Positions 1 to 6,414 of a DNA stretch of 15,689 nt are shown here, one piece after another; positions within the stretch are counted from its first letter, which is position 1; the number at the start of each line of letters is the position of its first letter. A program made the translations under genes and the position numbers. The DNA comes from an uncultured Oscillospiraceae bacterium (GTDB taxonomy: Bacteria > Bacillota > Clostridia > Oscillospirales > Oscillospiraceae): the NCBI GenBank assembly GCA_934615645.1, contig CAKTTR010000046.1, positions 1 to 15,689 on the forward strand. The letters are read 5' to 3'. The notes beneath the pieces are model-generated. The model saw nothing but the letters and a program-made list of their open reading frames with translations. It searched no databases and had not been told where the DNA came from.

Positions 1-28
1 GCCGCCGGAGAAAATAATTTTGACTTTA

Positions 29-48
29 TTTGCGCCTGCGGGCGCAAA
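29..48 (-). terminator. Weak candidate terminator hairpin downstream of the ABC exporter operon
   Basis: An 8-bp perfect stem (TTTGCGCC / GGCGCAAA) with a 4-nt loop. Read on the minus strand it is followed by an A/T-rich stretch ending in ATTATTTT, not by a clean T run. It lies downstream of the permease stop codon, so it may end the minus-strand operon. The T tract is poor, so this is tentative. Confidence 0.35.
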
Positions 49-75
49 CTCTGCGAGGCTTTTTTGACAGTCTGA

Positions 76-122
76 GCCTGCCGCAAAACAAACTTGTTTT
101 GCGGCAGGCGCTTTTGTTTTTT
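76..122 (+). terminator. Strong rho-independent terminator reading rightwards
   Basis: A perfect 15-bp stem (76-90 pairs with 95-109) with a 4-nt loop is followed on the plus strand by CTTTTGTTTTTT. On the minus strand the sequence after the hairpin has no T run. The orientation therefore suits a plus-strand gene lying off the left edge and converging on the exporter operon. The hairpin could also slow minus-strand transcription. The 129 bases before the permease stop hold only these two hairpins; I see no gene there. Confidence 0.7.
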
Positions 123-129
123 ATGCGCT

Positions 130-1377
130 TTATTCGCTGCGCAGCGCGTCGATGGGGTTCAGCTTCGATGCCTTCATGGCCGGGATCAGGCCGAAGACAA
201 TGCCGATCGCCATGGAGAACACCACGGCCACCAGCCCCGCCGGGATGGAGATCGCCGTGGGCGTATCCATGATCCTTGACAGCAGCTGCGCCAGCACAAC
301 GCCGACGAGCACCCCCAACAGGCCGCCCAAGCTGGTCAGCACGGCAGCTTCCGTCAAAAACTGCAGGCGGATCCGGCTGCTCTTGGCCCCGATGGCCTTC
401 TTCAAGCCGATCTCCCGGGTACGCTCCGTGACAGAGACCAGCATGATATTCATGACGCCGATGCCGCCGACCAGCAGCGAGATTCCAGCAATCCAGATCA
501 GCTGGCGGCTTGTCTGGCTGGCCAGGTCCTGCATTTTCTTGGCTTGCTCCAAAAGGTCCTGGCCCTTATAGGAATAGTCCTTATTGAAGACCACATGCTC
601 ATTGAGATAGGCCGCGACATTATTCCCCGCCGCCGTCATATCATCCGTCGAGGTCGCCCGGACGGCGACAGACGCCGGTTCATCCAGAGAGTAAATCACC
701 GGCCAGCAGGCCAGCGGCAGGAAGATCGTCCCGCCGGAGGTATCGGTATACATCGAATAGTCCTTATAGCCCTGGATCGTCGGCTGGAAATCCGACGACT
801 GCTCCACGACGCCGACCACGGTAAACGGCTCCCCCGCAATCTCGATTGTGCGGTCAATGGGCGACGCGCCGTTAAAGAGGGTATCGACCGTCTTGGCATT
901 GACCAGGGCTACCTTGCGGAAGCCCGTATAATCCGACGAGACAAACCCTCTGCCGTAGGCCAGACGGTACCCGGCCACAGAGAAGTAGTTTTCGTCCACT
1001 CCGTAGAGCTGACCAGAGAAGGAAGTATTTTGATAATACACGCTGTCTGCCCAGCTGCGGCTGCAATAGGCCGCCGTCTGCTCGACGCAGTCCAGCTTGT
1101 CCAGCTCCTGGCAGACCGACGCGTCGATGATGCCAATGCCATCGGGGATCGTGTCATACGAGAAGTCTGGCACATTATCCCCCTGCACCAACTGCACGTT
1201 GACCATATCCGTCCCTGCACCGATGAGGTTGCTCTTGATCTGCTCGTTGGTCCCCTTAATTGTTGAGACGATGGTGATGATCGAGGCAATGCCGATGATG
1301 ATGCCAAGCATCGTCAAAAAAGAGCGCAGCTTGTGATTCCAAATGCCCTGAAACGCCAGGGATATATTCTCTCCCAT
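130..1377 (-). CDS. MacB/FtsX-type ABC transporter permease
   Basis: This is the membrane subunit of a MacAB-like exporter, 415 aa. Four transmembrane segments are visible at about residues 19-41, 293-315, 342-366 and 379-401. The large extracytoplasmic region between the first and second (about 45-290) is the MacB periplasmic-core type. The segment VTERTREIGLKKAIGA (316-331) is the conserved cytoplasmic coupling region of FtsX-family permeases. The ATPase is a separate gene upstream, unlike Gram-negative MacB where both are fused. The ATG is preceded by AAAGGAGG at good spacing, 14 nt after the upstream adaptor stop, so it is the last gene of a four-gene operon. The substrate cannot be read from sequence; antimicrobial peptides, drugs or lipids are typical for the family. 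Confidence 0.93.
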   Translation of the reverse strand: MGENISLAFQGIWNHKLRSFLTMLGIIIGIASIITIVSTIKGTNEQIKSNLIGAGTDMVNVQLVQGDNVPDFSYDTIPDGIGIIDASVCQELDKLDCVEQTAAYCSRSWADSVYYQNTSFSGQLYGVDENYFSVAGYRLAYGRGFVSSDYTGFRKVALVNAKTVDTLFNGASPIDRTIEIAGEPFTVVGVVEQSSDFQPTIQGYKDYSMYTDTSGGTIFLPLACWPVIYSLDEPASVAVRATSTDDMTAAGNNVAAYLNEHVVFNKDYSYKGQDLLEQAKKMQDLASQTSRQLIWIAGISLLVGGIGVMNIMLVSVTERTREIGLKKAIGAKSSRIRLQFLTEAAVLTSLGGLLGVLVGVVLAQLLSRIMDTPTAISIPAGLVAVVFSMAIGIVFGLIPAMKASKLNPIDALRSE

Positions 1378-1391
1378 ATCCGCGCCCTCCT

Positions 1392-2912
1392 TTACGAATT
1401 ATAGAAATCGTCCATAGTCGCCTCCCGGGTCGACGCGCCCTCGCGGATCGTCGACAGATACGGGAAGGCCACCCAATCGTCCTGCGTCAAGCCGCCGAGG
1501 ATCTGGGTGCAATAGCCGTCCGCGCTGCGGCCTGTCTGCACCTGCCGCCGCTCCAGCTTGCCTTTTTCGTTGCGAAGATAGACATAATGCTGCCCGTTTT
1601 CCGCCAGCAGGAACTGGTTTTCCAGGAAGAAGCCCTTGCTCTCCCCGCCGCCTGCGGAGAAGGTGATATCGACATATTCGTTCTCCCGCAGCTCGGCGCT
1701 CTCGTCGATAAACACCGTCAGCGGATAGAATGAGACGTTGCTGTTGCCATTGGTCCAGCCGTTATTTTCCGTCGTCGGGTAATCGGAGACGGAGACGACC
1801 TCACCCTCATAGGACATATCGCTCTCCATGGAGCGGACCGTGACCGTCTGGCCCGGCTGCACGTCCCCCATCTCCAGCTCGCTGACCGCGCCCTTGACAT
1901 AATAACCGCCGCCACCGGAGACCGTCACGACTGGCTTGTTATCACGGTACGCCTCATCCGGGTCCAGCACGCTCTTGACCACACCGTCGACGGTGCTGAC
2001 CACCGCGCCATTCGTAACCTCCTGCTGCTTTTCCCGCAGGTCGACCTCTGCAATCTTAATTTGCAGAGTCAGATCTGAAATTTCCTTCGCCTTGTCCTTG
2101 CGCATCTGCGCCAACTCTGCCGCCGTATAATCCGAGCCGGAATCGACATAATACGGCTCATTGTTCGGCTGCTCCGCCGGCTGCAGATTATCCGGGATCG
2201 TCGCCTGGAACATACTCCAGCTGACCTGCCCGCCGCCGGCCTGCAGATGCATCCCCCAGCTGAGCTCGATCTTGCCGTTGATGGCATTGCTCTGGCGGAT
2301 CATAAAGACCGCGTAGACCTCCCCATCCGGGATCTGGCCGTCCGCGCCGCCGAAGAGTGAGGAGAAAAACGCATCGTCAAAGCGGTCCGACGCGCCCCAG
2401 AGATAATAATACGGGTCATCCTCCGTGCCGCTGCCGCTGATGCGCTTCGGCGTCGCCTGCGGCGTTAGGACCGGCTGGGGGTGATTGGGTGTCACCAGCA
2501 CGGAGCTGTGGGGTGTGAGGGTATTGAGCGTCTGCAGCTCCCGCTTGGCAGATTCCAGCTGCGCCTTGGATTTTTCCAGGGTGATCTGGGCCTTTTGCAG
2601 AGCGATATCCGTCAGCGTCGTGTCGTACGCCAGCAGCTTATCGCCAGCCTTGACGGTCTGCCCCTCTTTAACATAGACCTCCGAGACCTTTTGAGTATCG
2701 GAAATGTAGACCGTCTGTATTTTATCCAGGTATACCGCGCCATAGGTTTCCGACTCGCTGCCCCAGTATTGGTCCATCGAGAAATCCGAGACGGCATAAA
2801 CATTGATCTGCTTGCTGCGGCCGTTTTTTACCAAAAGCAGGACCAGCACCAGCAGCGCGATCGCAGCCAGGGCGATGATCCCGGCCAGCAGCCACCGTTT
2901 TTTCTTCAGCAT
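1392..2912 (-). CDS. HlyD/MacA-like efflux adaptor, membrane-anchored, with inserted domain
   Basis: Extracytoplasmic adaptor subunit of the ABC exporter, 506 aa. A single N-terminal membrane anchor spans about residues 7-28 with no lipobox. The lipoyl-like half-motif around KVSEVYVKEGQTVKAGDKLL (75-94) is followed by a predicted helix (about 100-129). A non-helical region follows (about 130-262) containing GSGTEDDPYYYLW (160-172) and aromatic/Gly-rich beta-like sequence. The return helix (about 263-300), the second lipoyl half (about 301-335) and beta-barrel sequence come after it. The insertion therefore sits at the tip of the coiled-coil hairpin. The start follows AAAGGAGGG located inside the last codons of the ATPase gene, 4 nt downstream of which translation restarts, which implies coupling. 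It is the second adaptor of this operon. Confidence 0.88.
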   Translation of the reverse strand: MLKKKRWLLAGIIALAAIALLVLVLLLVKNGRSKQINVYAVSDFSMDQYWGSESETYGAVYLDKIQTVYISDTQKVSEVYVKEGQTVKAGDKLLAYDTTLTDIALQKAQITLEKSKAQLESAKRELQTLNTLTPHSSVLVTPNHPQPVLTPQATPKRISGSGTEDDPYYYLWGASDRFDDAFFSSLFGGADGQIPDGEVYAVFMIRQSNAINGKIELSWGMHLQAGGGQVSWSMFQATIPDNLQPAEQPNNEPYYVDSGSDYTAAELAQMRKDKAKEISDLTLQIKIAEVDLREKQQEVTNGAVVSTVDGVVKSVLDPDEAYRDNKPVVTVSGGGGYYVKGAVSELEMGDVQPGQTVTVRSMESDMSYEGEVVSVSDYPTTENNGWTNGNSNVSFYPLTVFIDESAELRENEYVDITFSAGGGESKGFFLENQFLLAENGQHYVYLRNEKGKLERRQVQTGRSADGYCTQILGGLTQDDWVAFPYLSTIREGASTREATMDDFYNS

Positions 2913-2916
2913 CGTC

Positions 2917-3594
2917 TTATCCCTCCTTTTCGCCGGTGAGGACGCCGTCCCGAATATGGTACAGTGTCTGGGCGTGGGACGCGACGGACGCGTCGTGGGT
3001 GATCATCAAGATCGTCGCCCCGGCTTCATGCAGCTGGGCAAACAGCTCCAGGATCTGGCGGCCCGAGGCAGAATCCAGCGCGCCGGTAGGCTCGTCCGCC
3101 AGCAGCAGCTGCGGATTCGTCACCATCGCCCGGGCGATGGCCACGCGCTGGCACTGGCCGCCGGAGAGCTGATCCGGCTGGAAATCCAGCCGCTCTGCCA
3201 GCCCCACCATCTCGAGGGCTGCAATGGCCCGCTCCCGGCGCTCCTTCTTGCTGACCCCAGCATAAAGCAGCGGCAGGGCGACATTCTCCACCGCGCTCAT
3301 CCGGGGCAGCAGGTGGAACGACTGGAACACAAAGCCGATCTTCTTATTGCGGATCTCGGCCAGCTGGTTATCATTGCACTGGGGGATGGACTGCCCATCC
3401 AGGATATATTCCCCGCTGGTCGGCACATCCAGGCAGCCGATTAGGTTCATCAGCGTTGTTTTTCCGGAGCCAGAGGGCCCCATGATCGCCACATACTCCC
3501 CGTGGTCGACCTGCAGGTCGACATGCTTCAAAACATGCACCGGCGCTTTGCCCAGGGCGTAGTCCTTGCAGATATCCCGCATCTCGAGGATCAT
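2917..3594 (-). CDS. ABC transporter ATP-binding protein, MacB/LolD-type
   Basis: ATPase subunit of the exporter, 225 aa, full length for the family. Walker A is GPSGSGKTT (39-47), the Q-loop glutamine is in FVFQSFHLLP (Q91), the signature is LSGGQCQR (143-150), Walker B is LLLADEPT (163-170) with catalytic E168, and the switch histidine is H200 in MITHD. The signature has Cys where Gln is commonest, a minor variation. The start ATG overlaps the stop codon of the upstream adaptor in an ATGA junction (3591-3594), a standard sign of translational coupling. It would power the permease encoded two genes downstream. Confidence 0.96.
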   Translation of the reverse strand: MILEMRDICKDYALGKAPVHVLKHVDLQVDHGEYVAIMGPSGSGKTTLMNLIGCLDVPTSGEYILDGQSIPQCNDNQLAEIRNKKIGFVFQSFHLLPRMSAVENVALPLLYAGVSKKERRERAIAALEMVGLAERLDFQPDQLSGGQCQRVAIARAMVTNPQLLLADEPTGALDSASGRQILELFAQLHEAGATILMITHDASVASHAQTLYHIRDGVLTGEKEG

Positions 3595-4958
3595 CCCACC
3601 GCCCCCTCTGCTTCGTCTGCGGGCATGTCGCCCGGGTCCGCTTCGCCGGTCGCGATGTCTGTCTCGCCGTCACTGGGTGCAGGCTCTGCATCACCGGTGT
3701 CCGCGTCCATCTGCCCAGCGCCGTCCGCGGTGTCGATGCCGTCTTCACTACCGCCAGTCATGCCGTCCGTCTCGCCATCCGTATCAGCAGGCTCCTGCTC
3801 GGCGTTCGGGTCATATTCCTGGGTGCGCATCCCTTCCCGCAGCGTATCGTCCGGCACAGCCAGCAGATCGTCCTCCGCCAGGCCATCTGTCACCAGCCAG
3901 CAATCCTGATCTTCGGCATACTCTGCGATCTGTACCGTCCGCTTTTCCAGCTTGCCACGCTTATTGGCCGCCCAGACCCAGGCCGTGCCCTGTTCCTCGT
4001 CGATCTCGTTGAGATAATAGGCAGGCAGGTAGATTCCCTCCTGCTGGGCCGTCTGGCCGTTATCGATCTCCAGATAGACATGCTCGCCCAGCATCAGGCC
4101 GTCTGTCTCATCCAGGTCCACATAGAAGGGGTAGTTGCTGCTGGTGGACATGGTATCACTGCCGCTGTCGGAATAATTGTTATTCTGCCGCTTGACCGGA
4201 TTATCCCAGTCGATCTTCGTGACGGTGCCGGACCAGGTCTCGTCGCTGGTCCGGGAGCGGACCAGGATCTTGGCCCCCTCCTCCAGCAGGGAGCGGTTAT
4301 ACTCGTTGACCGTTCCCTTGACGCGGTACTCGCCCGTCTCCATCAGCGTCATAAATGCCTGACTGTCGCTGCCTTCCCCGCTGTTGCCGCTGCTGCCATC
4401 AGCGTTGATGGACTGCACCACGCCCTCGACCGGACTTGTGACCTGCCCCTCATCCGTGGCTGCCTGCAGCTTCTCCAGCTCCTTCTGCTTCAGCGAGAGA
4501 TTATACTGCGCCTCCAGCAGCTGCGCCTCGATATCCTTGATCTCCAAGGTAAAATTCAGCTGATCGGCTGCGGAAGCCGCGGCGCGGCTCTTCTCCAGAG
4601 ACGCCTTCTGCGCCTCCAGGGATTTGATATTGCCCTGCATCTGCTCCACTTCCAGCCGGGCCTTTTCCAGAGAGAGCTGCATGGCCTGGGTATCATAAGT
4701 AAACAGGACCTGGCCCTTTTCCACATGGTCCCCAGCCTCGACCTTGATCTCGTTGATGATCCGGCTATCGTCCTTCTTAATCACCGTCTCACTGCGGGCC
4801 GAGACGATCCCGGCGAACCGATTATACGCGCCGATATACCCGCCGCCTGTGATACTGGCAACGCTCTGTACCGTCACCGCATCGCCGTCATTGCCGCCGC
4901 AGCTGCATAATCCAAGCAGCAGCGCCAGGCAGGAAAGCAGTACACCTATTTTTCGCAT
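3591..4958 (-). CDS. HlyD/MacA-like efflux adaptor lipoprotein with acidic C-terminal tail
   Basis: First gene of the exporter operon, 455 aa. The N-terminus MRKIGVLLSCLALLLGLCSC is a lipoprotein signal peptide with lipobox L17-C18-S19-C20, so the mature protein should be anchored by Cys20. Lipoyl half-motifs lie at about 67-89 and 171-188, flanking a coiled-coil hairpin of about 92-168. Beta-barrel and membrane-proximal sequence follows to about 375. Residues 379-455 contain no Lys, Arg or His and about 25 Asp/Glu. I placed the start at the ATG after AAGGAGC (spacing about 8 nt). An in-frame TTG at 5033 lies inside the predicted promoter and would bury the signal peptide. The gene ends in a 4-nt overlap with the ATPase. 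Confidence 0.9.
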   Translation of the reverse strand: MRKIGVLLSCLALLLGLCSCGGNDGDAVTVQSVASITGGGYIGAYNRFAGIVSARSETVIKKDDSRIINEIKVEAGDHVEKGQVLFTYDTQAMQLSLEKARLEVEQMQGNIKSLEAQKASLEKSRAAASAADQLNFTLEIKDIEAQLLEAQYNLSLKQKELEKLQAATDEGQVTSPVEGVVQSINADGSSGNSGEGSDSQAFMTLMETGEYRVKGTVNEYNRSLLEEGAKILVRSRTSDETWSGTVTKIDWDNPVKRQNNNYSDSGSDTMSTSSNYPFYVDLDETDGLMLGEHVYLEIDNGQTAQQEGIYLPAYYLNEIDEEQGTAWVWAANKRGKLEKRTVQIAEYAEDQDCWLVTDGLAEDDLLAVPDDTLREGMRTQEYDPNAEQEPADTDGETDGMTGGSEDGIDTADGAGQMDADTGDAEPAPSDGETDIATGEADPGDMPADEAEGAVG

Positions 4959-5004
4959 CACACATGCTCCTTCCTGATCGTAAACCTCGAGATTCTCTAC
5001 CTGT

Positions 5005-5033
5005 ATACTAGCAGGAATTTTCTTACGATACAA
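5005..5033 (-). promoter_or_regulatory. Predicted promoter of the two-adaptor ABC exporter operon
   Basis: On the minus strand, TTGTAT (5028-5033) is followed after 17 nt by TAGTAT (5005-5010), with an upstream TG one base away (extended -10). The hexamers match consensus at 4 of 6 each. It sits about 50 nt upstream of the chosen start codon of the lipoprotein adaptor, in the only spacer before the operon. Confidence 0.5.
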
Positions 5034-5058
5034 CAGGTCTGCGGATTAAATTTTCTTA
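5016..5058 (-). repeat. Direct repeat TAAGAAAATT flanking the exporter -35, possible operator
   Basis: The 10-mer TAAGAAAATT (minus strand) occurs at 5049-5058 and again at 5016-5025, exactly 33 bp apart, about three helical turns. One copy is upstream of the -35 hexamer and the other lies inside the 17-bp spacer. Same-face direct repeats at this position are typical of response-regulator sites. No regulator gene is adjacent, so the assignment is inference. Confidence 0.4.
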
Positions 5059-5081
5059 AGTCACCAAAAAACAAGCCATCT

Positions 5082-6182
5082 CTATTCACCCGCCAGCTGG
5101 GCCTGCAGCAGCTGGCTCAGACTCTGGCCGAAGACCTCTGCCGACCGCAGCGCCTGGGAGAGCGTGTTGCCGTCGGTGCCAAACTCCACCAGCAGGGAGC
5201 CGGGGGTTTGGTTTTGATTGAAGCGCTCCCGCCGCAGGTCCAGATCCCGGCAAAGGCCGGGCCAATCCCGATTCATCAGCGCCTGCAGCTTCAGCGCGCA
5301 ACTGAGATTCTGCTGCCAGTTGGGGTGCGGCAGGCCGCCCTCATCCGTGCCAACGACGAGCATGACCTGGGCGTAATCCTCGCCGGAAAACGTCGCCGTC
5401 AACGGCAGCGGGTCGCCGTTTGCGTCCGCCGCCGCGTCCCGGTGGATATCCAGCACCATCCGGATGCTGGGGTACTGGGCCAGATCTGCTTCGATGATGG
5501 CCTTCATCCGGTCGTACGCGCCGTTGTAGGACGGGTAATCGTTCACCGTCGTATCATGGATGACCTGGATGCCGTTTTGCCGCAGGACTTCCGCCACCGC
5601 CTCGCCGACGCGGATCATATTATACTGCTCGTCCAACGTCCGGGCGTTGACCAGGGCGTCATAGGTCTGGTCCGCCTCCTTGGCGTAGGCCTCCGTCGTG
5701 TGGGTGTGGACGATCAGCACCTGGGGCGCGTCCTGCGCCAGGCCCAGCTGCAGCGGCTGCTGCAGCAGCGCCGCCTCATCCACCGAATAGCTGCACGCCC
5801 CGGCAATGCGGATCGCATCGGCCTCCTGGGCAGAAAATTGCAGCGCCGCTGCACCGGTCTCTGCCTGTGCCGGCGCGTCCGGCGTCTCGGGCGTCGATGT
5901 CTCAGGCTCCTGCGTTTCGGGCTCCTGCGCTTCCGGCGCCGGGTCTGTCTCCGGCTCGTCCGGCGCCTGTACAGTAGGCGGCGCCGCGTCGATCTGCGCA
6001 GAATCCGGCAGCTGGCCATAGCGCCCCGTCTGCCAGTACAACACCAAGCTAGCCAGCGTCGGCAAAACGGCAGATCGATCCTTCCGGATGGTATGCTGCA
6101 TCGTCCATTGCAATGCCCCTGCCGCAAATAAGACGGCGCAGAGCGCCGCCATCTGCCGGGTACGCAGCTTTCTTCGGTACAT
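5082..6182 (-). CDS. spoIIP: Stage II sporulation protein P (SpoIIP), cell-wall amidase
   Basis: SpoIIP is the N-acetylmuramoyl-L-alanine amidase that works with SpoIID and SpoIIM to degrade septal peptidoglycan during engulfment. The 366-aa product has a signal-anchor at about residues 11-28, then a linker rich in Pro, Glu, Thr and Ala (about 68-112). The catalytic domain carries HTHTTEAY (159-166), DIHRDA (245-250) and the C-terminal LLVEFGTDGNT (330-340), all hallmarks of the family; the His and Glu residues there are the expected zinc-site and catalytic ones. I chose the ATG at 6180-6182 behind GGGAGGG; an upstream in-frame ATG would add 18 residues with no good ribosome site. The usual neighbour gpr is absent. 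No convincing terminator follows, only a T-rich stretch. Confidence 0.93.
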   Translation of the reverse strand: MYRRKLRTRQMAALCAVLFAAGALQWTMQHTIRKDRSAVLPTLASLVLYWQTGRYGQLPDSAQIDAAPPTVQAPDEPETDPAPEAQEPETQEPETSTPETPDAPAQAETGAAALQFSAQEADAIRIAGACSYSVDEAALLQQPLQLGLAQDAPQVLIVHTHTTEAYAKEADQTYDALVNARTLDEQYNMIRVGEAVAEVLRQNGIQVIHDTTVNDYPSYNGAYDRMKAIIEADLAQYPSIRMVLDIHRDAAADANGDPLPLTATFSGEDYAQVMLVVGTDEGGLPHPNWQQNLSCALKLQALMNRDWPGLCRDLDLRRERFNQNQTPGSLLVEFGTDGNTLSQALRSAEVFGQSLSQLLQAQLAGE

Positions 6183-6271
6183 AGAATCCCTCCCATGCAA
6201 GCCTATGCACCCGGCCCGCCCACTAGAACCCGCCATCCCGGATTCCCCTAAAACACTGCCGTGCTACAATT

Positions 6272-6317
6272 TTGTAAAATTTCCCGACACGCTATTGTAA
6301 AATACCCGAAAACTCTA
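6272..6317 (+). repeat. Tandem 23-bp direct repeat in the spoIIP/MBOAT intergenic region
   Basis: Two head-to-tail 23-bp units (6272-6294 and 6295-6317) share TTGTAAAAT and 17 of 23 positions overall. The second unit is the -35 hexamer plus the 17-bp spacer of the MBOAT promoter. A short palindrome, AATTTT-GT-AAAATT (6268-6281), overlaps the first unit. The 232-bp spacer between the two divergent genes holds this repeat, the promoter, and GC-rich leader sequence; no small gene is evident. Confidence 0.65.
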
Positions 6318-6323
6318 TATAAT
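6295..6323 (+). promoter_or_regulatory. Sigma-A type promoter of the MBOAT-DHHW operon
   Basis: TTGTAA (6295-6300), a 17-bp spacer and a perfect TATAAT (6318-6323). Transcription should start near 6330, giving a leader of about 85 nt with two short GC-rich hairpins before the ribosome binding site. Confidence 0.75.
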
Positions 6324-6414
6324 AATGTAGATTTCTTACGCGGTCTGCCCTGCGGGCCAATTTTCAAACATCCCTGCCGCCCTGGGGCGCGGGAAAAAGG
6401 AGGCGTTGTCACGC

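Noticed and set aside
544..1266. A 240-codon plus-strand open frame
   Set aside because: It is antisense to the FtsX-type permease and has no ribosome site or recognisable domain.
4959..5033. TTG start at 5033 for the lipoprotein adaptor
   Set aside because: It would place 25 residues before the lipoprotein signal peptide and it coincides with the -35 hexamer.
130..5033. Bacteriocin or lantibiotic cluster around the ABC exporter
   Set aside because: No precursor peptide, modification enzyme, protease domain or immunity gene is visible; the exporter alone does not support such a cluster.
5208..6131. A 307-codon plus-strand open frame
   Set aside because: It is antisense to spoIIP, with Arg/Leu repeats that mirror the Pro/Glu-rich linker.
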